64,000 bases of DNA from positions 13,466,798-13,530,797 of the forward strand of contig NC_051068.1 in NCBI RefSeq assembly GCF_004664715.2, read 5' to 3'. Below are positions 46,031-57,870 of the stretch, piece by piece (positions within the stretch are counted from its first letter, which is position 1; each line of letters opens with the position of its first letter). Source of the DNA: Peromyscus leucopus. Its lineage: Eukaryota > Chordata > Mammalia > Rodentia > Cricetidae. The translations under genes were made by a program, and so were the position numbers. The notes beneath the pieces were generated by a model that was given only the letters and a program-made list of their open reading frames with translations, ran no database searches and was not told the origin of the DNA.

Positions 46031-46487
46031 GGTATATACATAGCTTCTGGGTTTGAGTTGACACAGATATTTGGTAAGAAGCACAGATTTACTAGCATGG
46101 GCTTAGAAGTGGATACAGATTTGAGAATCACTGGCATGATCGGCTTCCCCTGCACTGATTTCCTTCTCTTTCCTTTATCACTCTCTACACCCTAAAGTGT
46201 TTCCTGGGGTTGTCACTCAGGCTAGCTGCTTGCTCTTGGATCCTGTGCCAGAGTCTGCTTCTGAGACAGCCCAACCAAGAGGCTCATAGAAAGTGAGAAG
46301 CACCGAGCAGCAAACAACTCTCGTAGAAGCTGGCTGTGAAAAAGAACAAAATAAATTGAGAAATAACCACAGGAAACCCGGGGCTGCTTTTTAAGAGGAG
46401 AAATTACTAGAAAGGAAAAGACTGAAGAGGTCCTGATGAAGATTTGTGCCATAAGAGTTCAACAAACCACGCACAGAAATGCAGATG
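46031..46487. other. unassigned DNA
   Basis: Nothing recognised. Confidence 0.5.
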
Positions 46488-46493
46488 ATTGCA

Positions 46494-46997
46494 TGTTATT
46501 GGGTTGCTTTTGCTCTTTACTCTCTTATCTTTTGGGGACCCACCACCCGACTCCCAAATCACACACAGAGGCATATCCCTAGTTGTAAATGCCCGGCCTT
46601 AGCTCGTTTCTTGTCAGCTTCTTTCTTGCCAGCTTTTCTTAACTTTAAATTATCCCATCTGCCTTTTATCCTCTGGGCTTTTTCCTTTTCTTACTTCTGT
46701 ATATTTTTACTTTTACTCTTACACCATGGCTGGCTAGGTGGCTGGCCCCTTCTTTTCTCACTACTTGATCTTTGTTGCTTTTTCTTCTTTCCCAGATTTC
46801 TCCTTGTATTTATTCTCCCTGCCTGCCAGCCCTGCCTATCCTTTCTCCTGCCTTGCTACTGGCTGTTCAGCTCTTTATGAAACCATTAGGCACAGTAACA
46901 CAAGCTTCCAAGTTAAACAAATGCAACATAAACAAATGCAACACATCTTTGCATCACTAAACAAATGTTCCACACCTTAAAATACTATTCTACAACA
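46494..46997 (-). mobile_element. solo ERV LTR (family A)
   Basis: 504 bp with plus-strand ends TGTTATTGGGTTGC...ATTCTACAACA and an exact 6 bp duplication attgca (46488-46493 and 46998-47003). It shares 'gcctgccagccctgcctat', 'gctgttcagctctttat' and 'gttaaacaaatgcaacataa' with the LTR at 38981-39455. An internal repeat of 'aacaaatgcaaca' and a second 'aaacaaatg' lengthen its 5' end in LTR sense. Frames of 133 codons on plus are antisense to the LTR. Confidence 0.9.
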
Positions 46998-47032
46998 ATT
47001 GCAGATGTGTGATATTGGTTTAAAACATCCTG

Positions 47033-47160
47033 GAGCCTAAGAAATGGCTCAACAGATAAGCCTGATGGTCTAGGTTTGATCCCAGAATGCATGTAAAAGA
47101 TGATGCAGTGGTTCCCATCTGTACTCCCAGCACCCCTGTGGTAGGTTGGGGACCACATCA
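47033..47160 (+). mobile_element. B4-type SINE fragment
   Basis: tRNA-like head 'gcctaagaaatggctcaaca', 'ggtttgatcccagaatgca', then B1-like 'cagtggttcccatctgtact' and 'cccagcacccctgtgg'. 3' truncated. Confidence 0.65.
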
Positions 47161-47185
47161 TTATTCTGTTACCAATGGCAACTAA

Positions 47186-47252
47186 TGATTGAGTGCTGGC
47201 CGTGGCGTGTGCTCAGCCATGCTGTTGCTTTACACAAACATCTCCAAGAGAC
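47186..47252 (-). repeat. MIR fragment
   Basis: 'gattgagtgctggccgtggc', 'gctcagccatgctgttgctt' and 'acacaaacatctccaa' resemble the reverse-complement MIR end seen at 45855. Short. Confidence 0.4.
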
Positions 47253-48509
47253 AGAAGGAGTCAGCTCAAGGCTAGTGGGACAGTTAGGCTGGAGTAGGCA
47301 GCACAGGAACAAGAAAAGTACTTCAACAAGGTGGAAGGTGAGAATCAACTGACTCCCCAAAGCTGGCCTCTGACCTTTGCACACCACCATAAGATGTATC
47401 TCTCCCCTTGACAAGCCCAAGTCTAGTGAAAGGATGTAGTGGCAGGTGAATGTGTGGACAGCCCAAATTAGCCTCAGCTCTTCAGGGTCCTGCTGGCCTG
47501 GCCACAGGCCACCCAGTTAAGACTTCTGACCCCTGAGTGACCTTAAATCTGAGTGACCTTAAATGTCTTCTTAAATCCTCTGCTCTTTACCCGTTCCTGA
47601 CTGTCAACTCTGACCTTGAGACTTCCTTGAATATATTTTGTCTTCTTTTTGCAGCAAAATTACAGATTACAGAGTCACTGTGTTGAATTTTTAAAGCTAG
47701 AAATGCTTTTTATACAAAATCATGGAGTCTCAGAGATGGTCTCATGGTTATAAAAGAAGATCACATGATGTCAGAGGAACATCACCACCCTCCCCCCAAA
47801 AAGAGAAAAAAGCAGAGGAAGAAATGTGAAAAAAGAATATGCATAGAATATGCATAGACGCCACCCTTTGGAATAAAAATTAGTATGTGGTTTGCATGTT
47901 TTTTTTATTAGTTCTTACTCTGTATTTCCCCTTCCATAGTGTTAGTCATAGAGTATGTGACCTAACTACCTAGCTTGTGTCATTGGATCTACTATCACTA
48001 TTATTCAAGGGACAGCCTTCCTTCAGCTTTAAGATGGAGTAGGGAGGAGAGAGGCCACTGTGGTCAGGTGAAGAATGTGGCATATGTGATTGATGTCTCT
48101 TCCCTGTCCCACAAGGAATCATGTCAGCAGCCAGTTCCACCTCAAGAGACAGGAGCAGCCACAGATCAGGCAGGCCAATTAATGACCATCTCTCCCTGTG
48201 GCTGCAAAAATCATTAATCATAGAACTACCAGGCAGTCACTGGTCTTTTAATGATGATTTTAATTTGCATACTAGTCAAATGGTCTCGAGAACGCTGCTT
48301 TGGATGGAGGTTGTGAGGCATGTCCAGGCAGGATGCTTCAAGGTCAATTGCACTTTAATACTCTTCATCTGAAAAGTCACTCTTTCATTTTGACAGCTTC
48401 ATTTTATGAACCCTCTTCCTGGGTTAGGTAAATGAATCCTAGCCAAGCATTTGTACTTCCAATAAAAGGAAAAAATAAAGAAAAAGAAAACTTGCTTTCA
48501 AAATTGTAA
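47253..48509. other. unassigned repeat-poor DNA
   Basis: No gene or named repeat. It includes the candidate regulatory block 48170-48420. Confidence 0.5.
48170..48420. promoter_or_regulatory. candidate conserved regulatory element
   Basis: Repeat-free segment with clustered TAAT/ATTA cores ('aggccaattaatgaccatc', 'atcattaatcat', 'cttttaatgatgattttaat') and a perfect octamer atttgcat at 48263-48270, the POU-domain site in reverse. Motif clustering of this type is common in homeodomain/POU-bound enhancers, but A/T-rich DNA yields such matches by chance, so this is inference only. Confidence 0.3.
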
Positions 48510-48762
48510 TGAATCCAAAATTGTGTGCATACCTGTGAAGGCCAGAGGACAACCTTGACTGTCATCATTTAGGTGCTATTCACCTTGTTTTGGAGACAGG
48601 GTCTCTTGTTGGCCTGGGGTTTGCCAGTGAGCCAGGGGTTTGCTTATCCCTAAGGTTACAAGTGTATGCCACCACCCCTGGAATTTTTCAGTGGGTCTTA
48701 GGGATTTGAACCCAGGTCTTCACATTTACACTTTAAGACTGAGTCATCTCTCTAGCCCTAGA
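48510..48762 (-). mobile_element. B4-type SINE, near full length
   Basis: Reverse-complement B4: 'gaaggccagaggacaacctt', 'ttgttttggagacagggtct', 'cttgttggcctggggtttgc', 'ggttacaagtgtatgccacc', 'atttgaacccaggtcttcac' and the head 'gactgagtcatctctctagc'. Confidence 0.88.
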
Positions 48763-51700
48763 CTGGACCTTAGACTCCTCCAAGTGATTTGCAAATAAAA
48801 TTAGAACCCAGGGATATTAAATGACTGTCGGGGATTACAGAGCAATTGATCACAGAGAGCAGAAGTCTGGCATTTTTCTCTCAAACTTCTTATGAGATTA
48901 GATACCTTAAGAGACTTCATAGCGCATCCAAAAACGCAGGTTTGTCCAGAATCAATTCAATGCTCTACAGCTCCCAAGTCGGACAGACTGGCTTGCAGCC
49001 TCACCTCCCTGTCATCCAAAGCTGTGTCATCCCTAATGAATTTCCTTAATTTGAAAAGCCAAGTCTATTTACTTGTTTTTCATTAAGTAATAATACTTGT
49101 CTTGAGGTGAAGTGGCCAAAAAATCGCAGGCACAAAAAGAAACAGCTCAGCTTCACTTGAACAGTATTTAAAGAAGCAGTTAAATATGCCAGGGCATAAT
49201 GCATAGGAAAGAAAACTGTCTGATTTGGTGAAAGCCTCAGGGCTTCCGAGAGCTTCATAGCTTTGAGACAACCTCACATTGCCTCTTGGGTCCTCCCTAT
49301 GATGAAGTGTTCAGTTACTGTTACTGTCTGGCTAGTTTTTTGTTGTTTTGTTTCTTCACGGCCATGTACACACTAAGCAAGCTGTCACTGAACTCAGCCC
49401 CACCCATTCTTGCCCTTTGTACCTCAAGACACAGGTTGATATGATTCGTGTTTAAAGTCACACACTGCGTGATGTCCTAGCCTGAGTGTTTCCCCAAGGC
49501 TCTGGCTCTCCTGGCTCTCTTCTGAGTATCTTCTAGGTGACTCAGTGGTTGTTTACAGAACCACTGTGAGATGGTTATTATGTGGCCCTGTTACACACTG
49601 CCTGGTTACCAAGTGCTTGGGCACTCACCCATAGGTGCAGAGATAGCACTCAGCTCCTAGACTGTGACCCTGCCCCTGAGATAACTAGTAAGAAATGTGT
49701 TGTCTTTTATCAGAGTCCTCTGATGCCTGTGTGGCTCCTGTGGCATGTCTGACGAGTGGTATTCCCTGCCCTACTGCACAGGGCCACCGTTATGAAATAA
49801 CACAGTCCTATCAGGAAAACACCCCTACTTTACACACTGAGAGCTATACCTCTGTGAGAATATAGAGTAGATGGAGGGTAGAATCAAACACCTTAAAAAT
49901 AGCCACTCCAAGACAAGGAGAGATGAGGGTAGAAACACAGATGTAGCAACATGAAGGCCCAGCCTGGGGAGTTCTGGGATGAGACCAGAGAGTCAAGGCA
50001 GGGCTCTTCCTCTTCAGAGGCAGCACATGCCTGAGCCTCACAGCAGTAGGGAAGGCTACTCTGCACCATACTCAACTTGGGTCAAATCTTGATGGAATGA
50101 TCTTCTACTTGAGTGGTCATGGATTCCGGTAAGAATCCTTTGGGACCCTCTGCAGTACCCTCCCTAGCCCTGGCAGCCACGACTGAACAACAGACACACT
50201 GTGTGATTATCTCACTTAACTTGTCAAATGAGTCCGCACTTTACCGACACCCATCATATCATTTGTGCTGCCCTCCTATGTTCTACTGTCAACGCCCCCC
50301 CCCCATACACACAACTACTTACTGAGTTCTTGTTACGAACAAAACATTACTGTGGACATTCGGGTGTGCTGATGTAGAAACCTCCTTCGATTCTATTTTT
50401 ATGTCTATTCTTCTATAATAAAAATAGGAAATGGACCTGGAAGGGAAGACTTGAGCAAGTACTGCACACAGAGACAGAAAGTCATCATTCCACCACCAGA
50501 AGCAATAGGCCGGAGAATGGGGTGCTGTGAGCCCTTGTCTAGCTTCAGCACAATGCTTTACAGTTAGCATTTCTAACCACATCCAGTTCAGTCACGTCCT
50601 CATTTCTACTAGTTGATGGTGTTGGGATTCAGGAAGAACACATGACTGGAAAGGTTGGGAGATATTGTGCCCTTCAGGAAACTCAACAGAGGGGCTGAAC
50701 ACAAGCTTCAGACCACAGATACCTCCTTGGGTTTTCCTTCCTGGGAGGACGTGATGCCACAGCAGCTGAGGAAGTTGCAGGGACATGTCACCAACATGAA
50801 TGGCAGCAGGCGGGGCAGACACCATGGAGACCTAGGGATACATTTGAGACCATTGGTAGGAATAATGGGACTCTGGGCTTTTAAGTTAGTAAGAGCCTGT
50901 TTTATCTGACTAAGCTGTAAACCTTACTACATTTCTAGGCTTTAGGATTGATCGGTGGTGGGTGTGGAAGGAGGGGGAGCTTTATTTGAAATTGATCTGT
51001 GCTTACCTCTTTTTCCAGTTTCACACGTGCTTGGCCCATGTGTTTCAAATCACCTTTATCTCACTAGACACTTCAATTAACTTCTAGAGAAGAAATGTTC
51101 TTATTTGTAAATGGTTTATCTTTTGTTCTTTAAAAAATACTCCTTTAAACTTTGTGCAGTATCATGTACACGGAACTGGGAACAAGCTGACAAATGTGGA
51201 TTTATTTACTATAACATACAAATGAATGAGCACGGAGGAAGGCGTCTGGCTTGCTGGTGAACTCTGCTTAGCCAGGCGACACCAATGGGCATGCTGGGGG
51301 AAATCAATTTGGAATGTTCTCTAGTTTGGGCACTAACTGCTAATAACTCATTTTGTTCTTCCAACCAGTTCCTTGATCAAACTTCTCAATTTAATGTAAT
51401 GATTTTTCAAAATCTGTTGGCTAAACTAAGTTTAAGATGATAAAGTACATACTGTATCAATTATTCTAAGTTATCAAGGTATCGCTTACCCTGCCAATAA
51501 TGAAACAATTAGACTTTAAAAAATTCTGGGAATCTGTCTTTAGTTTAAGATAAGTAAGGGGATTTGCAAAATCTATATTCTGCCTTAAAATTATCCAGTG
51601 TAAACTTGGGGTTGGCATTTAAGTTCTGCCAGCCACACAGCCCCCCCTTGCTCCTCCCTCTCAGAAAAGAGGTTATAACATACAACAAAGTGTTCTTGAA

Positions 51701-52356
51701 TAATGTTAGCTGCAAACAAGTCTAAGTACTCATAATTTGTGAAGAACCTCTGTGAATTATGGGTTCATCTCAAATTGAAAATAGATCCACAAATCATTTA
51801 ACAGTAGGTATTTTCTACCACAATGTGTAAAAAATGTATTATCTGTTATTTTAGGGATCAGTTATTTTCTATAGAGGTCTCACTAATTGGCATCTCTGGT
51901 GTGGCTTCCCAGGAAATATCCACCCAGGAATATCTGTGTGCCTTGTGCTTCCATCCTGGACATTGCTTTGATTTTAATTCTATCATTTCAGTTTCTTAGC
52001 AGAAAGAACAAACTGCTGGGTTTGGGTTAAATAAACACAGCACAGCCATTGAAATAGATCTGAGCAGTGTCTCCCAGAAATGAGAATTTCAGAGAGGCCT
52101 TTATTCTCATGAAATTGGTTTTCCTAGGAGCCTTTACAAATTAACAATGGTGAGAGACAGTGTGAGAGAAAGACAGAGAGTGAGACAGAGAGACAGGGAG
52201 ACAGAGACAAACACACATGGAGGGAGGGGGAAGGGAACATTTGCATTTTATATCATGCTTCACAATGCACTCTCATGAACAATTCTTTATTATGCTTATC
52301 TAATACTATATACTTATTTATTATTATATTTATACTCAATCCTTAGAAAGGAGACC
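48763..52356. other. unassigned repeat-poor DNA
   Basis: The longest repeat-poor stretch in the window, about 3.6 kb. I recognise no exon, RNA gene or transposon, only a GA-rich tract at 52140-52235. 50090-50900 is somewhat GC-rich with short frames on both strands. 51000-52000 is A/T-rich. If the window contains conserved non-coding DNA, this is a likely place. Confidence 0.5.
52140..52235. repeat. GA/CA-rich simple repeat
   Basis: An impure gagaga/gacagaga tract with purine bias on plus. Confidence 0.85.
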
Positions 52357-52650
52357 ATGGGCTAAGGAAATGGCTCAGCCTTGCAGGTATGAGGACCTGA
52401 GTTCAGATGCCCAGAACCCATGTCAAAAGCCAGGTGTAGTGGATCCCTGCAGCTTCCTGACTTGCCAGCCTGCTTGGTAAGGTTCCAGATCAGTGAAAGA
52501 TCCTGTCTCAGACAAAGGGTTGAAGGTTCTTAAGGACCAACACCTGAGGTTATCCTGTGCCTGTCACATGTACAGTATGCACTGTGAGCCCATTATACAC
52601 ATGAATGTATTCCCCCCACCCCCCGACGCACACACATATACAAAGAGGAG
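52357..52650 (+). mobile_element. B4/RSINE-type SINE
   Basis: 'gggctaaggaaatggctcag', 'gaggacctgagttcagatgc', 'ccagaacccatgtcaaaagc', 'caggtgtagtggatccctgc', 'gatcctgtctcagacaaagg', 'aacacctgaggttatcctgt' and a CA/CCCC tail region. Same type as 18167-18419. Confidence 0.8.
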
Positions 52651-52699
52651 GGGAGGAAAGGGAGAGGGAGAGAGATAGAGAGAAACTAAGGCTAGGATT

Positions 52700-52795
52700 G
52701 TGTATTACTTAAACAGGGGGAAACGGGCTCAGAGAGATAAGGATCATTTGCATGAGGTGCTGGGATGGAGCCAATTTTACATACTGGTCTGTGTA
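52700..52795 (-). repeat. MIR fragment
   Basis: 'ggggaaacgggctcagagag', 'aaggatcatttgcatgaggt' and 'gctgggatggagcc' match the reverse-complement MIR core (gaaactgaggctcagagag..., ...ggtcac...gggattc). Short and diverged. Confidence 0.5.
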
Positions 52796-53814
52796 TAGTG
52801 TGCTTCACACTGTAGCCCAAGGAAAGTGTTTGTGTGACTACTAAAGAATAGCAGAAGGATGGTTTATGGGGTGCCAGATGATTATTACGCAAAAAGAGAA
52901 GTCTGGCTTTGCTCGTTGAGAGCAAGGTCTGTGCTTTTGTCGAAGGCGGCTGCCCATGGCTTATGTAGAAGGCTTCTGCCACAGAAGTACAGGTGGCATG
53001 CCGTAGTTCAGTGCATGTTGAACCCATCCTCTCTGCATGGTTCACATGCTGAGCAGGAATTTGAGCAAGTTTACATACATGATCTGACCACTTCATCCAA
53101 CCTAGGACCTGCCACCCACCAACTTCAAGGTCCATCCCGAGTTGAGCAAACCACATCCAAAACTTTGCCAGCAGTCTGGATTCTATCAGGTCAGCTTTTC
53201 TTGAGGCATGAGTGCTTCCTTGTTGTTTCAGGTAGCTGGAGGAAATATACATTGGAGAGGAGTCTACTTCAGCTAGCTCAGCCATGTGGCCATATCTACT
53301 GTCTAGCCTTGGCTCAGCTGAGACACCTTGACATTAAACAGCAGCAAGTAACAGCGGATGAAGGATACGATATGGAGGACCACGTGCCCTGCTCTTAAAA
53401 TTTGCACAAGATTCACAAGGTTTGCTGTAGAGGCTGTGCCAAGATTTGAAGGATGGCATTTATGCAGAACAGCAGAGTCCTTAGCGCCTCAGAGGCAAAT
53501 ATTGGCCTTTTGCAAGTTTGCAGTGAGGAACATGGCAGAGAGAGATGCCCTCCTCTTCCTCTAGGCTCCCGTGTCTGTTTACTTTCCACTGGGCTATTCA
53601 CAAGCATGAGGGCCTGCATAGTCCTTACCATTTCCAGTCCAGGTCATTTAATTTTTAGTACATAATAGATGCAGACTACATAGTTATTTTTATATAATTT
53701 TATTGTATTTCACTAATTTCTATCATTTAAAATATAACATTTAAAATTTCATACTTAATATTTTTAGGAAATGACTATGTAAGTAGAATATAAGGACTGT
53801 AACCTTTATATCTC
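52796..53814. other. unassigned block with long overlapping frames
   Basis: Plus is open for 179 codons (52859-53398) and minus for 197 codons (52692-53285) through the same bases. Neither product has a domain, signal peptide or repeat I recognise. CpG dinucleotides seem more frequent than in the flanks. It could be a decayed retrocopy, an unnamed repeat or chance. I do not call a gene. Confidence 0.4.
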
Positions 53815-54240
53815 CCCTTTTTATACATTTTATTTTCAAAAATTTCATGCATGTAGACAATGTACTGTGGCCCCTACCCTCTCTCGTCTCTACCTCACTT
53901 CTTTTGACCCCTGTGTCTTCCTGCCTAACCCCCCCACACACACTTCAAACCGTTTTGTGTGTAAATCCACACAGATGGCCACAGCCGCTGTGTATTCATA
54001 CGTGCTGTGTCGTGTCCCAAGTCCAGCATTTCAGATCTCCCCTCCCTGTCCTCTGGCTCTTTCTTGTCTTCCATCCCTCTTTCATGTTGTTCCCCAGACC
54101 TTGGAGGTGGTAGTACAGATAACCTGTTTAGGGAGGAGTCTCCAACAATCACTTTTTCTTAGCACTTTGACATGTTATGAGTCTCTGCATTAACCACTGC
54201 CCTCTGCAAAACAGACAAAGTCTGAGAACAGCACTATGGC
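53815..54240 (-). mobile_element. rodent L1 (Lx-like) 3' UTR, internally shortened
   Basis: The reverse complement of L1 3' UTR text: 'gagtctctgcattaaccact' (about 54179), 'tagggaggagtctccaacaa', 'gttgttccccagaccttgga', 'ctccctgtcctctggctctt', then the 3' end 'caatgtactgtggcccctac' and a 'tttttatacattttattttc' terminus. Compared with 28021-28495 a middle segment is missing. Confidence 0.75.
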
Positions 54241-55205
54241 TGTAAATATCTATCATTATCATTATAAATGCAAATACTAGAAGGCAGTTTGACAACATGT
54301 CCATCCAGCAAAATGTCAGTAGTAGGGGAAATTTAACTTTTTTTTCTATTAGCATTTTCATTTTCTCAAATTTACCAACTTGCTAACATAGGGAAATCTG
54401 GAATGCTATAAAGACATTTTAATAGTGCCTTAATTTGAAATAACTTAAGACTCTGGCTTACAATAGGCTTTTGAGGTGAGAGTTCATACTGCTGGTGACG
54501 GCGCCCTGGCAAGCATGGAACTGTTGTCTGCATCTGTAACAAGTCAGTGGTAGAGACATCTGGGGAAGCGAGGTCTTTCTCTTTAGCTCAGAGTCATGGT
54601 GGGAAGTTGCTACCTAGCTGGTGACTGACAACTCGACCAGGCCTTCATAACTGGATAGGGGCAGACAAAAAGACTGGAAAATATCAGAACAGAAGTGTGG
54701 TGATGCATTCAACGCAAGGCCATCAAGGGGAAGTGTGCCTTCTGAACCAAGAGGACACAGACTTTCACTGTGATGAGCTGGAGTTCTTGAGTAATGGGGT
54801 AGAAAAGGCTGCCCTCCAGCCAGACCACAAATAGCACAGAACAACAGAGAATTAAGCTGTGGAAATGTTGGGATCTGTTAGTTACATAGCTAGATTCTCA
54901 TGTGGAAACAATGAACTCCAAATTAGAGAAAGTAGCCCTGGAACCCTTTCTGGGACCCTTAAATGAAGTGGCCAGGAAACCCCTAAAGAGCAAGGGGACT
55001 ATATATGAGCTTCAGGAATGGGGGCAAGGATGGGAGAGAACTCCCAGGTACCAAAGCATCTTTAAATCTGTGAAGGAACAGAAAAAAACATATATACATT
55101 GATGAGTAAGTTTATCACACTCAGAGCTTTACCATTCATGAAACATAATAGTGAACGTAGCGTGGACTTGGTCTCTAAGGTTTGTTGCCAAAGGTGTTCA
55201 ATATA
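54241..55205. other. unassigned DNA
   Basis: Nothing recognised. Confidence 0.5.
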
Positions 55206-55300
55206 TCTTAGGAAGCCGAGGTAGGAGGATTGCTGAGTTTGAGGGAGTTAATACTGGGCCAGCCAGGGATATACAGTAAGATTTCATCTAAAATAAATAG
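55206..55300 (+). mobile_element. B1-type SINE, 5' truncated
   Basis: 'aggaagccgaggtaggagga', 'ttgctgagtttgagggagtt', 'actgggccagccaggga' and 'tacagtaagatttcatctaa' match the B1 body and right end, followed by an aaat-type tail. Old copy. Confidence 0.6.
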
Positions 55301-55599
55301 TAACTAACTAAATAAATTTTATAAGTAATTTATGTTTTGAAGACTTTTCATATATTCTAATTTTTAAAAGGAAAATATAAAATTCTCTGTGTGGGCTTTT
55401 TTAGGGGATGGGTCTGGTCTTATTTTAATGAAGCTGTCCTATAAGGTAAAGATAGCTTGCTCTGGGGATGTGTATCGATCCATGCTATCCTGGTAGCTGA
55501 GTAGGCTCTCTTAGTTATTCCTAGGTCTAGCAAAGGCAATTCCCTTTGGATTCTTTCCAAAGGATATTACTACAATTGTATTCTTCTTTATTTTATTGT

Positions 55600-55660
55600 A
55601 TTGTATTTATTGTTACTGTGTGTATACATGTGATATGGGAACAAATGCCATGGAGCCTGT
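55600..55660 (-). mobile_element. B3-type SINE, part 1 (tail side)
   Basis: 'gtgtgtatacatgtgatatg' and 'gccatggagcctgtg' fit the tail half of a reverse-complement SINE whose head half lies at 56069-56205, after a hAT insertion. Confidence 0.5.
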
Positions 55661-56068
55661 GTGTCTTAGTTAAGGTTTCTATTGTTGCAATGAAACACCA
55701 TGACCAAAAAGCAAGTTGGAGAGGAAAGGGTTTATTTGGCTTACACTTCAGCATTGCTGATCATCACTGAAGGAAGTCAGGATAGGAACTCAAACAGGGC
55801 AGGGTCCTGGAGGCAGGAGATGATACAGAAGCCATGGAGAGGGGCTGCTTACTGGCTTGCTTCACAAGGCTTGCTCAGCCCACTTTCTGATAGAACCCAG
55901 GACCAGCAGCCCAGGGATGGCACCACCCACCATGGGCTGGGCCCTTTCCCACTGATCACTAAATAAGAAAATGCCTTATAGTGGGATCTCAAGGGGCCTT
56001 TCCTCAGCTGAGGCTCCTTTCTCTCTGATGACTCTAGCTTATGTTGACACAACACCAGCCAGTACACC
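55661..56068 (-). mobile_element. URR1-like hAT-Charlie element
   Basis: A near full-length copy: 'gtcttagttaaggtttctat', 'gaggaaagggtttatttggc', 'gaaggaagtcaggataggaa', 'cagggatggcaccacccacc', 'cactgatcactaaataagaa' and 'atgttgacacaacaccagc'. It lies inside a SINE. Flanks (cctgtgtg / ccttgtaa) are only loosely alike, so the 8 bp target copy has decayed. Confidence 0.88.
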
Positions 56069-56205
56069 TTGTAAGGGTCAGAAGACCACATTGTTGAGTA
56101 GGTTCTCACTTGTCATTACATGAGTTGTGGGTATTGAACTCACATCATCAAGCCTTGTGGAAAATGCTTTACCTGATGAGCCACCTTACCAGCCCTTGGA
56201 GTGCA
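56069..56205 (-). mobile_element. B3-type SINE, part 2 (head side)
   Basis: 'agggtcagaagaccacattg', 'gttgtgggtattgaactcac', 'atcatcaagccttgtggaaa' and 'gatgagccaccttaccagcc', the reverse complement of the tRNA-like head. Confidence 0.75.
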
Positions 56206-57870
56206 CATTTCTTGCTGGGAGAAGTCAGGCCTCTCTTGTGATGTCACATTACAAAATCCCTTCCTTGATTCCATGTCAAAGAGGCAGTGGTGTCCATGGG
56301 ACAGATGCCCTTGTCTATGTGTGACAGCAATATTAGTGTTCTCAAGAAACTCTTCTTTGTAATCATTTTATGATGGAACCATCATTTCTTTCTGACTGAC
56401 CCAATACAGTCTAAGCTAATTTGGTAAAAATACATTTTTTTAAAACCATGACTATAAATTTTACTAACAAAGTGACACCTCTCCAATTTTTGCTCAAGTT
56501 TAAAACTGTCTCTTATTTTTCTTTCCTTATAGTTAAATCAATTTTCTGAGGTCTAACACATGCATATCTGAGTGCCAAATGTCAGCAAGTTATAGGAAGT
56601 TGCTGGCATTTCACTGCTTAAAACATTATACATTACTTTTTACTTCTTCTGGGGCACATCATGGGCCCGAGTCCTGTTCATTCCCTGTGCTGCTGTCTAG
56701 AGGCTGTACAGGGTTCTATCACCAAATCTAAGATAAGCCAGTCAGCAGGTAGAATAGCAGCTAAAGCATGTCTACTTTGTGTTCAATGATGTTGTCATTG
56801 TTTTACAGTCAACAGGATTCTGTCGACATTCAGAGATCACCATGTTCTCTTTAATTTTAGTGCCCTGGTGATTCACTTGGTAACTGTGAGAGATGTGCTC
56901 TGTAGTATTTATGGTTTTCATAACAGTGACCAGTATGCAATAGAACCCAATAAATGCATTTGGTGATTTTAGTTTGTTTATGAAGCAGAGTAGAGGAGAA
57001 ATAGAAATGTTATTTTGCTGTCGACTTACTTTGAAGATCATAATTTTTTTCTAACTAGCCCAAGTCAGCTCATACCTCTTGGGGATGATGAATTCTGTTG
57101 GAAACTGTGCCCATTCCCCTCAGACAGGAGCACCCATGTGGAGGAGCTCGACACCTGCCCTCTTCTGGATCCTCTCTGGGCAGTGTTGATGCCCTCGCTG
57201 CTCCTGCTTCTGCCCCTGCAAGCATGACTATAATTATGATAAGAGGCACGCCAACCAGACCAGCACCCAGGACACCAGCAGCCTTTCTGAAGGGTTGGGG
57301 CAATGACAGACAAATTAGGAACAGGTGCTGGTAAGGGGTTGCAAAACTATACTCTGTTTTGCCAAGAGGAAGTGAAAATAACCCTGCTCAGTGGTGCCTG
57401 TCTTTCCCATGTAATGTTCTGTGGAATCTGAACTCAACAATTAGAGTACAAATTTCTAAAATAGAAGGTTTGACACATGACTATTTAGAAGGAACATATG
57501 ATACGATCACCCAAATGTTAAATCTTTTTATATAGTTGCAGAAGTTTTTTCTGTTTCAGAAAATAGATGAAATAAATGGAAGAAGCAAGGAGAAGGGGAA
57601 GGAGGAAATCCAAAGACTATAGAAAAGGAGGAAATATTTTTTCTTATTTTTCTTGTTAAAATGATTGAATCTGTTTTAGTCAGTAGAACTGAGTCCAGTG
57701 GGTTACTTCTTTCCATATTTAACTTTTAGTAACAGCAAATCAGTTTCTCATTCTCTCTTCTCAGTTGGTACTGAACACATGGATATTGTTACCTGGAGGG
57801 GGCACAACCTAGTAGTAGATCTTAGTCTAGTTCAAAGTTGTTTCTGGCCATTGATACTCCATTTTCATAG
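56206..57870. other. unassigned DNA
   Basis: No named repeat. A GC-richer patch at 57070-57340 is open on both strands for about 70-82 codons. One minus-strand frame (57070-57303) includes a hydrophobic run near its start (GLVGVPLIIIIVML), which could be a decayed membrane-protein retrocopy or chance. Confidence 0.45.

Noticed and set aside
46479..46880. 133-codon plus-strand frame rich in Phe/Leu
   Set aside because: It lies across a solo ERV LTR in antisense and is not viral coding sequence.
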